The notes beneath the pieces are model-generated. The model did not search any database, was not told the DNA's origin, and saw only the letters and a program-made list of their open reading frames with translations. DNA of 64,000 nt. It comes from Brachionus plicatilis (lineage: Eukaryota > Rotifera > Eurotatoria > Ploima > Brachionidae). The stretch's first letter is position 1. Each line of letters opens with the position of its first letter. The stretch is from assembly GCA_010279815.1 (NCBI GenBank), contig QEOQ01000207.1, positions 1,146,078 through 1,210,077 on the forward strand. Reading direction: 5' to 3'. The position numbers and the translations under genes were made by a program. Shown in pieces: positions 21,891 to 34,817 of this stretch.

Positions 21891-23037
21891 ATGTTCACAA
21901 CAATTGACACTGCTTTGGAAAAATGGGTAAGAATATTTAAAATTTAGCTTTTAATTAATTTAGGGTCTTAACTAACATATAACTTATTGTTTAAATAGAA
22001 CACAGTTATTTAAGCATATTAAAAGTAATGATATAGATTCTAAAGACCCTAAAGATGTTTCTTAGTTTCTAAAAATTTTAATTTATCTACTTAGATAATC
22101 TTGATGCCGTAAACTGTTAAGAAATAATTTTAAAATTTTTTTTCTGAAATATATCTTTCTAGCTTTTTATTTTGCTAAACATAAAGTTTTTAAAAGGAAG
22201 AGGAAAACAAATCAGATGCTTCCAAATCAAAAGAAGTGAAACTCAATGGAGTATTCCCACCTATAGTCAGAATTAGCCCTTCAATATCCAAGTTAACGGC
22301 TTGCGAGTACCGATTTCGAACTAAAATATTAATTTTTGTCTAAAAATTTGTTTATAGACGGTTTTCATTATCAACCAATATGATTGAAAAAATTAGCTAT
22401 TTGAACGGATTTAGTAACAATTTACTTAAAAATAGATTTTAAATTTTTGAATTTTTTAAAAGAAAATTTGAGAGTTCTTTCACTTGGAAGAAACTTGATC
22501 AGATCTTTATCTGGTATTGTAAGTAATTATGATAATATTACTTTTTATTTTAAAATTTTTCTGTTAAGGAAGTTGTTGGAGACACTCTCGAAGAGTTATG
22601 GATTTCTTATAATCAAATAGAAAAACTTAAAGGAATTTCGGCTCTTAGAAAATTAAAAGTATCATTTCTAATTTAAAAAAATTTAATCTATACACTTTAT
22701 CAATCGGGCAATAAAGGTTTTGTATTTTGCTCACAATTTGGTTAAAGAATGGACCGAATTTGACAAATTAGTATATTTTTTGAAATTAAGAAAAAGAAAT
22801 TTTTAAAAAGTCTTTGAAATTTTAGAAAGAACTAACGAAGTTAGAAATTTTATTGTTCGTTGGGAATCCTTTAAGAGAAAACTTTATAGACAAAAACGAA
22901 TGGACCACAGAGGTAACAAGGCGATTATTACATTTAAAAAAGCTCGATAGTAATTTTTAACTTAAAAATAAATTTATTTTAAAGAATGAATTTTATTAAA
23001 AGGTGTTGCAATCGCACGAGATGAAGATTATACATAA
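21891..23037 (+). CDS. diverged tandem paralogue of DNAL1
   Basis: Eight exons, 21891-21926, 22197-22306, 22358-22413, 22463-22518, 22569-22658, 22717-22770, 22826-22949 and 23003-23037, give 186 aa. The first six introns sit at the same positions and phases as in the upstream copy. An extra intron splits the C-terminus (LKKLD|S). The core [20 protein letters not shown] is unchanged. The family's IEKMDAS has become VRISPSI, LGRNLIK is LGRNLIR, and the tail is different ([13 protein letters not shown]). It likely arose by local duplication and then diverged toward a specialised axonemal or non-ciliary LRR adaptor. All exons are open, so it looks functional. Confidence 0.9.
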
Positions 23038-23763
23038 TTTTAATCTTGATACTAAATAAATGTTTCAATGCAGCTCTTTTAAGGAATCAAAACATTTCTA
23101 TTTTTTGTTTGGGATAATATTTTAATTTTGATTTAAAAAAAAATAAAATTTCTTTATGGATAGTTTTTTTTTTTTTTTTAATTCAAACAATAAAAAGTAT
23201 TTATAAATAATTGAAAAAAATTGCTGATTTAGCTCACATTTCTTCGAAATATTCTTTTATTTCCAATCTGTGGACTGAGCGAAATCAGCCAAAAAATCAA
23301 GATTGCCAAAAAAAAATGGAGTAATAAAAAAATTCAAGATTTTCATGGATTATTCGAAATTAGCGCATTATAAAATTAATAATTTACAAAGGATCAACAA
23401 AAAAAAACCTTTCACCAAACAATCGACTTCTATCTATTCATTTTTTCTTCTACAATCAATTTTACAAATTTAAAAAAAAAAGAAAAAAAACACAATGAAT
23501 GTTTTTTATGTGTTTAAGATTTTATCATTTTTTTGTTTTTTTCTAATTAAAAAAAAAAAATTCAACAATATAATCAATAACAAATTTTAGCTTTTTCAAA
23601 TCCTACAAAATAAAGACTTTAGGCTGAGACCTAGTCTAAATCTAAGTCGTGTCTGAAAAAAACATCCAAAATATTAGCATAACCTTAAAATAAAATATAA
23701 AAACATAAAAAATTATATATTGTATTGAGTCTATTGTTTTATTTAAGGTTATTTGGTAGGGAG
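23038..23763. other. 3' intergenic region between convergent genes
   Basis: Very AT-rich with long homopolymers (poly-A and poly-T around 23130-23180 and 23470-23560). It holds the 3' ends of the DNAL1 paralogue (+) and ZFYVE1 (-). No gene seen. Confidence 0.55.
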
Positions 23764-26700
23764 CTAGTTGGCGATTTCATTTGAAACGCAGTTGTTGCAA
23801 ACTCTAACCGGGGTTTCCCAACCACGAGATGGTACTGGTCTTAGCTGTGGCGAGCAATTTTTGCAAACACCATCGCCACATGATCTACAGTGATGCAGTG
23901 GGAGAAATTCATCGAAATCTTTTTGACACAAACTGCATTTAATGCATTCGGAATCGGGTTTCCAGTACGATGGACGGGCCGACTCCTTAAGTACATCTAA
24001 TGGAATTTTTGTTGCATAGCCAATTATACCAAACGTTTCCTGAACACTTTCGGTGACGCGACGAACCATTACTTCATTGTTGCCAGTCAGAACACTAAAG
24101 GTGCTTGTTTGTGCGTTTTGGTTATTTTTCAAAGCCACTAGGGACGCTGGTTCTTCGATAATTGTTTTTTCATAGCATGAATCGCAGACTCTTACTTGGT
24201 CTGTTGGTGACCACCATTGAACCACCTTTCGTTTCAGACTACATTTATCACAAAAACCTTTGCCGCATCCCCGACAATGATGCTTTCTTTCACTTGTTTC
24301 TTCAAATGATTTTTTACAAGCAAAACAATTGATTATGTCTGAGTTGGGAACCCAGTAAGTTGGTGCAACTTTGTCTGCCATCCATTGCTTGGCCACGTTA
24401 GCAGGCTTTGCGCTAATACTTTGAATAGACTCGCCCAGGTAAGACACGTTATCTATTATTTTTCTTGACAAGTTATGAGATGTACCAACATTGTTCTGTT
24501 GACCCGGCCAAATATGCTTCAGCTCGGTGCGTACCACAGATTCCGGGTCCGGGTTTCCGTACCAGTATTGACGCGAGCGGAATATTATGCCATGATGGGG
24601 ACACTCTAACACATATCCCGAATATGTGTACTTTACAATTCCAATAATTGAATTATCACTGGATGCAGATGTTTTCGGAACAACTACTACTTCTTTGCCT
24701 GCTTCATGACAAAACTTAAAAATGTGAATTAAAAAAAAATTATTTTATCTTAAAATTTTGTTATTTTACTTTGCAAACATAAACTTTGTTATCGTATTGA
24801 TGATCGTAGTGGCATTTCTCGCCACATTCGTGTAGTATGCCATCTTTCAAATGATTGATCGAGTTCTGACATCTTTTTCTTTATTAATAATAAAAATTTA
24901 GATCACAATTAAAAACTAGATTTTTTCAAAATTTTTTTTCTGATTAAATTCTAAAATTTTAAGGGATGAATAAAAAAAATCTAGAAAGAAAATTAACTTA
25001 AGCTATTTAATTTTTTTTATCTTATTTATAACTCATTTTTTTAATTTTTTGATAATGAAATAAATTTTAAATTTTGGTGTAATTAATGCATCTTTTTCAG
25101 AACATTTCTTAATAAAAAAAAATTTCTTCCTTTAAATTTTTTTATTCTAAGCTCGACTAGAAAAAAAAAATAAGAAAATTTAATAAAACTTCATTGAGAC
25201 TGAGTTTTTTAGAAAGTATTCAGCAAAAAATATTTAGCCACTGAATGCCTTTCTATCAAACAACCAAAGTGTTAAATATTTAAATACAATAGATATGATT
25301 AAATTGTGAGTGTGTATTTTTTTTTTAGATAAACAAGTTTAATTTAAAAATCAAATACTACTTGACTAAAGACCGAATTATAAAAAAAAACTACAATTTT
25401 GGTAAAATATTTTTCTAAAGAATTCTATCAAAATTTAAAAATTGATTACTTCTATTTATTATTTTCCAATTTAAAAATAACACGAGAAGTAGTGCCGAAT
25501 TGGTTTAAAACATTGATTTTTTTATTTAGTACTAGATAAACATTATTTTCTTTAAAAATGCGATTTTTACTTTAATTTTGTTAAATACCTTAAATAGAAT
25601 ATATATTTTAGACTTAAGAATCAATAGTGAAGCCATATATTTTCGATTAGTGTTGTTCAAATTTGAAAAAAACAAAAAATTTAATAAATTAAATAAATTA
25701 GTTAAAAAAGTATGATTTTTTTGTGAAGCATCCTTCAAGATTTAATCTGCTTCTTACGGCTTAATACTGATTTAAGCTGGTCAAAGGATTCATAAGAATA
25801 TCTTTTTGTTCTCTTATTTATTTATTTATTTATTTATTTATGATTTGAACCTTTTTTTGGCTTTGAAATAAACTAAATTTATGTTATTTTATATTTTCTG
25901 TAATTATAAATAAGTATTAAATTTCTGACTTCTTGCAAAACAAAAAAGGGTTATTTATTTATTTAGATTTTAGAAGTATATTATTTCAAGGCGATTTTAT
26001 AGTCTCCTCGGTGCCTTTTAATGGGATAATAAAAAGAATTTTTTTTAATTATTGATGCATGTTAACAAACATCCAGAAGCACGCATTGACAATCAACTCA
26101 AATTAAATCAATTATTAATTTTAAGCTTTATTTATTTTCCTTAACCAGGATTCGAATTTTTGTCTCAACTGAAAAGGCGTCTTAAAGTAAAATATCCCTT
26201 TAAAATTTTTCTAGTGGAACTTTAATTAGAGGATTTGTAATTTGACCAAAATTTAAATTAATTCACATAAAAATTAAAAATCAAGAATTTTTCTTTCATT
26301 TTAATAAATTGCCAAAATTTTTAGGAAAAGTCAAAAGCGCAATCTGCAAAGATTTTGGTTGTTCGATTTAATTGAAAATATTTTTGTTTGTAATTAATTA
26401 ATTTTAACCAAATGTTGCTTTTTACCTAAAAACTCTTTTCACCAAATTTTATGTAAAAAAATTCGATTTTTAAGAAAAAATTTGTGTTTTTGAATTTTTA
26501 AAAATTAAAATTATAATAAAAATTGAATTTTTTTACATACATGCAAATATTTTGTTAATATTAAAAAATTTAACTTTCACTTAAATTAACGAAAAATTTT
26601 GACAAATTCGTAAATTTTTTATTTTTCACTTAAATGATTTTACGGTATATTACGCAAGTAAATTTATCCTATTTGTCAGATTTTCAAGATATTTTCAATC

Positions 26701-28488
26701 AAAAAAAAGTCCAAAAATTTACAGTCAAGAAACATTTAAAACAATTTTAAAAATAATTCAAACAAAAAAACCATATTTTTTCTTGTAGAATAAAATATTA
26801 ATTTTAAAAAAAAAGGAGTGAATTTTTCGAATAAGAAACTTTTTAAAATTTCAAACAATTTTTTTTTAGCAAACAAAATTGCCTCAAATGATAGCTTAAG
26901 TAAAACAAAAAACATAGCTCTAGGAGGCATCACAAAATTTAAATTAACCAGCAAAAATTTTAAAATTTAGTAAAAAAAATTTTTTTTCTTCTCCTGATAA
27001 TTACCCGCATGACAAACAAGAGGCCGAACAGGTGAAGTACTCATCAGCAAAAGTGTTCACGTGATACTTGTTAATGACGCCATTGAACTTTTCATTTAGA
27101 ACTTTGAAAACCTGATAAATGGAGGACAATTTCCTGGGCGGTCGAACCGAGTTGTTCCTCAGCAAATAGCGGATTGTCTGCGCCAATTTGGTGAAGTCAG
27201 TGGCGGCCGAATGCTTGTCCACAGTGGCATTGTAGCAAGTGCGCGTTCCAACATACTCAATGGAGCTGAAAGCATTGTAGCTCAAGTCCAATTTGGCAAA
27301 GCGTTCTCTGAGCTGGTGGGCCACAGTTCGGTCATTGCCGTCCGGGTCGACCTCATCTCTTAGTATGTCCGTGTACTGGGTCTCGTGAAAAATGACACAA
27401 TCGGGCCCCAGACACGAAATGGTGTCCAGCTTGAGCTTGACGGCCGCTTGCCTCAGCTCCTTGCTGAAGTACTTGAGATACGCGGTGCTGGCATCGGACA
27501 AAAACTTGAACAAGTCATTGTGCAGGCGCTCTGCTCGAGTGCGGTAAATGATTACGTCTGATATGGCCAGCACTTTGAGCAGCAGTCTCATGCGTTTGTT
27601 CTCGTTGGACGTGGTTCCCAGTAGGCCCTCGGTGTCGAATATGAGCGAGTTGGTAAGCGCGTCATAAGCGCACCAAACGCCCATGGTGCACGTTTCCTGC
27701 TTGTGCGACGTGCGGAATATGTTGCGACCATTGAAAAATGCATGGTTGAGGGTATGGGACTTTCCGTCGCCAGTATTGCCAAATATGGACACACACTTGA
27801 CCAATTTGTCATCATTTAAGGGCAGTGCCGATTCGCTTGAGCTTTTTAAGTTGCCGCGAAACAGTTGTATAAACTCCTGGGCCGATTTGACCTGGAGCAT
27901 TTCATTGTCGTCCAGAATGATGTGTGATTTTACTTCCTCGCAGATCATTCTGTGAATTGTTGAGTTGTCCAGACTTTGTGGTATGAGCATGGTTTTTTGG
28001 TCCGCATGGACCTCTAAAATGCCGAAATAGTCATTGGTTGACATGTGTGGTGAGCTTGTGACGGGCCTTGGCTGAGCAGTGGGCGATGCTGAAGCGGATG
28101 AAGACGTGGATAGAGAATTGGACGAGAGAGAGTCTAGATCGATGTCCTTGCTCGGCGTTTGCCTGCTTAAATTGGCATTCATGGCTGGTGGCTCGCTGTG
28201 GTGCATAGAGTTGCGTTTCGTTGTCTGAATGGGCTGAACTATCTGCACTGGTGGTATGTGCAGCGATTCGGCTTGATTTAGGTCCACTTCTTCCAGTACC
28301 GAGTCGCTCAGCTTGGCCATGTCCGCCTCCTTTAGCAGCTCGGGCTTGCTCAAGTTTTCGCTCTGTTCTTCGCCCAGGTTTTGGCTTTTTTTGGACTTTT
28401 TCTTTGCTTTGGAGTTGGGCACGCTCGCTGTCACTATTTGTGTTCCTATTTGTTCCTCATGTTTGCTGCTAGAAGAATTTTTTTTCAT
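23764..28488 (-). CDS. ZFYVE1: ZFYVE1/DFCP1: GTPase-like domain plus two FYVE fingers
   Basis: Three exons, 27005-28488, 24770-24878 and 23764-24714, give 847 aa; human is 777. Residues 1-170 are a low-complexity Ser/Lys/Pro-rich extension. The NTPase domain follows with P-loop FGNTGDGKSHTLNH and DTEGLLG switch, then YRTRAERLHNDLFKFLSDAS. Next are the Cys-rich region (FTCSASCLSCG, CHYDHQYDNKVYVC) and the family motifs VVPKTSASS, GYVLECPHHGIIFRSRQYWY and VRTELKHIWPG. Two FYVE domains end the protein, one with KHHCRGCGKGFCDKC and RVCDSCY, the other with LHHCRSCGDGVCKNC and RVCNNC. DFCP1 binds PI3P on ER-derived omegasomes during autophagosome formation and also acts on lipid droplets. Exon 1 is much GC-richer than its surroundings. 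The 2.1-kb intron 24879-27004 is AT-rich with an (ATTT)n run. Confidence 0.95.
25813..25841. repeat. (TTTA)n microsatellite
   Basis: About seven tandem TTTA units in the long ZFYVE1 intron. Similar tracts end LINE tails in this window, so this may be the tail of an eroded LINE, but no RT motif was found beside it. Confidence 0.7.
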
Positions 28489-31400
28489 CTCTCTCTAAAA
28501 TCCGCAACAAAATAAAATTAGTTTATTGTAGACAAATATTTTTGAGAATTTTTTTTTTTTAATTAAAAATTTAATTAGAACAATTTTGACTAGAAAAATA
28601 CTAAAATTAAATCAAATGACAGTGAGTAGAAAGAATGAGAGAGATGGAGAGAGAGTATGGTGAAATGAATGTTGAAAAAATGTCACATAAACTCTGGTTG
28701 CCATTTGCATAAAAATCGATATTTTTTTTGGCGTATATTTATAATATTTGAAAATCGTCATTTTGCCGAATTTTTTCGACTAACTTAAAAAAACAACCAT
28801 CAAATTTAACTGAATTTTTTATTTGAAATAAAAGAAAAAAATTTATAATTTTCAATTTATATTAATAATTTATGCTCTCTACTACAATTAACTATGCTTG
28901 CAACATTTCAAGTGGTTAAATGAGAATAATTTATTCCATTTCAAACGTCAACCCCTCCGCGGATTATAATTTTCTCCCCCCGATTCCATACTAACCACTA
29001 ATGACTAATAAAACCAGATGATAAAATGATGATGTCTAGCTGCGTAATAGCATAAAATTCTTGCGCAATATCCCAACTTAGTTTTCAGTTATCAGATACA
29101 TAAATCTCATAAATTCCTGTTGCCATGGATCAAATGAAGCCTCGGAAAAAATACTAGATAAATGCGTAGTTAAAAAAAATTTATACCTTTTCTGGGTTCC
29201 AAAGTCATATTTTGTTGATCCGAACTAACAAAAAAAATTTATTTTTAAATTAAAATATGATAACTTATGAAAATTTATTTTAGACGCTTTTTTAATGAGC
29301 AAAACGGCTCAATGTATAAAATATTTAATTCCAAAAGAAGAAATGATTAAATTGTTTAGTTTAAATTAAGCAAAATTATGATGAAAGGTTTAAAAAATAG
29401 GTCGCTTTGAATACAAAATGAAGATCGTCATGTGATAGCTTGCCTAAATTAAATTCAAAGTAGTGTTTGCTTGGCTTGAGTGTCTTGATTTGAAGTCCTT
29501 TTCTAAAAGGAAATGCGCATTTGAATAGAAGTTTTTCTGAATTTTTTTCACAAAAAATATTAAATGCTTAATATTGTTAAAATAAAAGTTTATACAACAC
29601 ACACCTATGCGTTGATTCAATTTGCTCCAAATATTTTAGCAAGAATAGAAATGAATCGTCTCATAGGTTTGTGAAAATATTTCGCATTTTTAATATTCGG
29701 AATATTTTTTTTCTCAACTAAAAAATCTTAGATTCTCTCATATCAATAAAATAAAAATAAAAACTAAAATTGGTTTTATTCAATTTGATTTTTTTTGATT
29801 GTTTTTGACCTTAAAATTAAAAAAAATATATCGTATGCGATTCGGCTTCAAATTTTTTTTAAAAAGGGTTCCATTTGAAAAAAAATATTTTGACATAAAA
29901 TATGACATACTTTTTGAACTGAAAGCTTTGTCTAGGCAAAGTCTATTTTGATATAAGAAATAAAAAGCGGGATTTAATCTTAAAATCAGAGTAATCAAAA
30001 ATTGTTTACTTTGTATTTTTTTAAAGCGGCCTAAAATAAATGAATTTATAAAAATATAATTAATTTGAAATTTAGTCGGGATTATTACGTAAGTTAAGAT
30101 TTAAAAATTTAATCATATATTTTCTGATGGCTGCTTTACTCTTTCAAATAAAAAGACAAAATATATTCTAAAACAAAATTATAATTTTTCTAATAATTTA
30201 TTCTAAGATTAATATTTGAAAAATATGATCTAGGGTTTTTTAGTATGCAAAGATTTTTTGTTTCCTTTTTTTTGATTGATGTTCCATGAGTAAGTATTAT
30301 TCGCAAAAAAATTACCTTGATAAAATGAATAATTCCATTTTTTAAGCTCCAAGGGACATGTACTGAGCAATTGTGCTATATTTTTTTTTATTATGATTTG
30401 TTATAATATTGATTGCCTAAATCGAAAAAAAAATTCAAAAATGATTCAATTTAATTCAACCAAAAGAATAATTTGATTAATAAATCTTAAACATTGTCTT
30501 TTACATTTTTTCAATATAAATGAATTTTTAAATAAAATTAAAAAAAAAACAGAAAAATGAAATCACTTATGAAGCTAAAGAAAAAAAACTTTCTATAATA
30601 TTTTCGATGAAAGAAAAAATTAAAAAAATTCACTTGAGATTATTTTCCAGACAAAGTTAGGAAGCCCTCCTGGAAATTAAAATTAAATTTTTGTCAAACC
30701 ATCTTAATTTTGTTCACTTAATCTATTTCGATAGTCAATTAAATTTTGAATTATTGATGTTTTCAATTTATTTGAGGATATCTTGGTTATGACATAGTTA
30801 GATTTATAAAAAAATAAATAACTTAGTTTCTAATGTTTTGGTAAAATTTAATACTTGAGAATTTTTAAAATAAATTTTCTCTCAAATACCATTGTCTTTA
30901 TTACCAATATTACGGTGAAATTAAATTTCTTCAAAAATTTCAAAAACATTCTTCAATTGTAAAATTCTATTACAATTTACAGACCCAATTTAAGACTTTT
31001 AGATAATTTTTTCTTTCTTTTTTTTAAATTTTACAATGATTTTGTTTTGATCTCTTGAATTTAAAGCTAAAGTACATTTTAAATCATGCAATACTTTATT
31101 CAGTTTGAACCATTGACTTGTTTTATGAGCTCTTAATTTGTCTTCTTTTTTATTTGCTTCTATATTCATTAACTTTTCAGCAAATTGAAATTGCAGATCA
31201 AATTTTAAGATCAAAACTATCATTTAAAATTTTAGAAATTAATTAATCTAATGATTGTGATAAATTTTAAAAAATAAATACTAAAAATAACAAATTTTGT
31301 TTTGTTTGATAATAGTTCATTACCAAATTAACATTAAAATGATTGATCTCTAATTTATTTAATACAAACCATTAATAATTTAAATGATTTAGGTAAAGCT

Positions 31401-31859
31401 AAATCATAAATTGAAATTCATAACTTATAAATTCATTAATTTAAAATAAAATTATTTTATTTTTCCAAAGGGACATTTTAAAATTTTATATATGAAAATA
31501 AACTTGATATAATATGTCAAGGAATTGCTTAGTAAAAAATTATTTTTTCTCTATTATAGAAAAAAAATGTTACAATTTTATTTTAATCTTTTGATCTTGA
31601 TCTCAAACTTAAATTTGCCAACTTATCTCATCTTGATTCTTTTTTTTAGCTGTGAATGTAATCATTAAAAACTTATTTTTTCTATTTTGTTTTTGATCAT
31701 GATTAAAGGTACATAATATTTCAGAATCTTTGACAACGTTAGCTTCAGAATTTCTATTGTAATTTGAAAAATCACAAAAATTCAAAAGAAAAATAAAGAT
31801 AAAAACATTTGTAATCAACGTTTATCAAATCATGTTTTTTAAATAAATCGTTAAACTTA
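28489..31859. other. long gene-poor AT-rich region upstream of ZFYVE1
   Basis: No gene supported. 28620-28660 has a GAGA-rich patch and 28940-28990 is unusually C-rich (ACCCCTCCGCGGATT, TCTCCCCCCGATTCC), plausibly promoter or 5' leader of ZFYVE1. The minus-strand open stretches 29780-29998, 30999-31223 and 31609-31818 are low-complexity Lys/Asn/Phe reads. Confidence 0.4.
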
Positions 31860-32230
31860 GACTTGTACTGTTCCATTCAGTCATGATCGCGGCCATATGA
31901 ATTTTTTGTCGTTCCAAGTAGCAAAAATAGCTTTGTCAACTTTGCTTTACAGGCCAGTAAATTCTATGTCATTAAATTAATGTTAATTAAGGTTGGACAC
32001 TTACCTGAAGGACTCAAGTGTAAATTTGTCTGTTGGTCGGGTTAGTTACAGCTACCTTAATCTCGATGCTTTTACCATCTAAATAGTTTTCTATGATCGA
32101 GGGCTTCCTCAATATCAATACAAATTGTACTCATTTTTTGGTTTTGATTAAAAGCTGAAATACCCAACTGTAGTATTCTAAGGATCTGATTCTTTCTTTA
32201 TCTAGATCCCCTAAAGCCAAACTGAAAGTC
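31860..32230 (-). mobile_element. weak LINE-like reverse-transcriptase remnant
   Basis: Minus strand across frames: STICIDIEEALDHRKLFRW recalls the RT motif FLDxxKAFDxVxHxxL. NYLDGKSIEIKVAVTN, then VLQVSVQP, recall LSxRxxxVxV...GVPQGSxLSP. The order and spacing fit, but each match is loose. It lies next to a recognisable LINE tail at 32335-32460 in the same orientation. Confidence 0.35.
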
Positions 32231-32334
32231 AGAGAGAGAAAATTTTTGTAAAAAATGGTAAAAAAACAAAAAAAAGAAAAATGGATTTTTTATTATTATA
32301 TTTAACTTTGTACACTTCAAGATATTTACATTTT

Positions 32335-32460
32335 AATTGTTTATCCGAGCCGAATTACAGCTCCTTCAGAATAAAATACAAAATAAAGTTAAATAAAATA
32401 AAATTAAGATTAAAAAGAATAATAAAAAAGATTCAGTAAAATAAGTTATTCAACTAGAGA
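32335..32460 (-). mobile_element. LINE 3' tail homologous to that at 8820-8940
   Basis: GCTCCTTCAGAATAAAA at 32361-32377 matches 8867-8883 exactly, and TGTTTATC(C)GAGC is shared upstream. On the minus strand this is a 3' UTR ending shortly before an A-rich run. It shows that the same LINE family inserted twice in the window. Confidence 0.6.
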
Positions 32461-33144
32461 TGATTCAATAGAACAATTCAGGAGAGAAGATAGCAAAAGT
32501 CTTAAAATTTTTAATGCGCTAGCAAATATATTTATTCATCATTATCTCCTGGAAAAGGGAAAAAAACACTTGGTGTGAATACCATGATTGAAGCTTTGTT
32601 TTTACATGAAAAAAGATGTAAAATAAAAATCAAGTGCCATAAAATCAAAGAAAATTAGTCTTTTATGAAAAAAGTGTTGTTTCGCATCAGATGATATTTT
32701 TGACTTCTTTGATAATTGTTTTTTTTTAAGGATACCATTTTACGAAAAATACCATTAGACGAAAATTTAAAGACTTTAAAATAATTAAATTCTTTTGAAA
32801 TTTTTTAGTACTTTCTTTAATTTTGTATATTTTGTAAGAATTAAATTTTAATTTCCATGAAGTGTAAAAAAATTTAATATCGTTTAATAAAAAATCCATT
32901 TTTTACAAAAATTTACCAAAATTTACGTTAATTTTGGTCAAAAAAGTCGATAAAATTTTTTTATACTTTTTCAAAAAATTGAAAGCAAATTTTTCTCATG
33001 AAAATTCGTTTTTTTACGTAGAATTTCGGAAATTGTTTTTCAATGAATTTACTGTAATTATTTACGATAAAAACCGTCTTTTAGATTACCTTGTTACGTT
33101 AAAAAAGGTAAAATATCATGAATTCACTATAATTCACGTAAAAT

Positions 33145-33376
33145 CAGAGTTGTTTAAAAGTCACAAGTCTCAAAGTAAGTCCAAGTCCGAACTTTTATTT
33201 TTTTTCAAAAGTCCAAGTCCAGGCTATAAAAATTTTGAAGACTTTTATGCTAAAATTGCAACAAAATTCTGATATCTATTGCATTAGACAGCCCAAGAGT
33301 ATATAAATTTTTTGATATGAAGTTTGATCTAGCAAATTTAAAAAAAAGTCCGGACTTGGACTTTTAAACAACTCTG
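33145..33376. mobile_element. hAT-type MITE, copy 1
   Basis: A 232-bp element with ends CAGAGTTGTTTAAAAGTC and its inverse GACTTTTAAACAACTCTG. It has AAGTCC-rich subterminal arms and an internal core with TTGCATTAGACAGCCCAAGA. No target-site duplication is readable here. An open reading frame across its left half (to 33272) is incidental. Confidence 0.8.
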
Positions 33377-33893
33377 GTTTTGACCCTCTATTTCAATTTT
33401 TCATTTTAATTTTTCATTTTTAAAATTTCAACATGATTTTAAAAACATGATCAAAGAATCATGTAAGTTTTTTCAGTTTATTTTTAGTTATTTATTTAAT
33501 TGAATTAATAACCATTTATTAAGAAAAATACTTAAAAAATAAAATTAAGTCTGTCTAATAAAACCCAAAAAAATTTTTCAATTCAAGTTGACTTTTTCTT
33601 TTTTTTTATTTTATAAAAGCTAAAAATAGTAGTACATTTAAATAAAAAGGAATGAAAACTTGCATTTTTTTTCTAAAAATAAATTTTTTCTATACAAAAA
33701 ATAAAAAAGAAAGTTAGTTTAATTTTTTTACAAGTTTTCCATTTTTGATGAGATCGACCTTCGGTTATTTATTAGTTAATTTAGCAATACAAGTTTCTAT
33801 TGATACATTAACATCAAAAAAAATATCAATTCACTTAAATAAGATGCAAAATAATATTTTCAGATATTGGAATAAATTATATTAAATATTATA

Positions 33894-34561
33894 TAGTAAG
33901 ACAACTTAATTATTTTATGTGTGAACGGGGTGACAACTTTTAAATTAGCTTAAAAAATTTTGAATTTTCTGTAGGCATTGGGATTTTTTTTCTAAGAATA
34001 AGTAATTGAGCGTCCAGATAATCTAAATAAAAAAATAGCTTGTAGAAAAAAAAATTTTTTGAGTCAAAAAATAAAATTGGTCAAATTTTGTATTTGGTTT
34101 AGGGTTTAAATCTCAGATATTTTAATTTTATTTAAATCACCTTTTTTGCCATTTAATCTAAAAAATGTCCAACGAATTTACTCAAGAAAAAAATTTTTAT
34201 ATTTTTTTTTTGACAGACTTTTTAAAGGGGTGAATTTTTGGGCCAATTCGGTTAATAGGGTATCACCTAATTAGGGCCAAAATTCACACAATAAACCTTG
34301 AAAATAACTCATTTAACTCATATTAACCTTTTTAAAAATACATGACCACCCCATCTGTGTGATTTTCAGGACTAACCTGTTGAAAAAATTGGCCAAGTGG
34401 GTAAACAGGATTTACTGAATTATCCCATTAACCCCAGCAGCTAACCGGGTGACCCAAAAATTTCGGATTAAATGGGTGATTAAATTTCGCGCTTCCTATC
34501 GTTACTGAGTCTTTAGGAAAATTATCAAAAAAATAGGTGACCCGGTTAGGCCGTCTTACTA
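33894..34561. mobile_element. Tc1/mariner-type MITE with TA target site
   Basis: A 668-bp element bounded by TAGTAAGAC and GTCTTACTA and flanked by TA at 33892-33893 and 34562-34563. The right half is less AT-rich, with repeated GGGTGA/TCACCC-like words (GGGTGACCCAAAA, GGTGACCCGGTTAGG). No transposase ORF. Confidence 0.65.
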
Positions 34562-34817
34562 TACATTAGATTTTTTATAACTAAAATTAGATCCTAAATT
34601 CATTTATTTAGATATGGTATTAAATAGCAGCCTATACCAAATTGCCTTTTTTATTTGAAGCAAAATTAAATTGATAAACTAAAAAAAGACAATTTTCAAG
34701 CCACTACCTAAAAGACAGGCTATAAACATAAAAGCCATCTTATTATAAATGAGAACCGACCAAAAAAAATAAAATTTTAAATTAAGTGAATAAATTTTTT
34801 TGATTAGTTTATAAAAA

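Noticed and set aside
28221..28498. Plus-strand open frames opposite ZFYVE1 exon 1
   Set aside because: Shadow of the GC-rich coding exon on the minus strand, which has clear domain matches.
32934..33272. 112-codon plus-strand open stretch
   Set aside because: Runs from AT-rich spacer into the left half of a MITE; composition is AT-driven and it has no homology I know.
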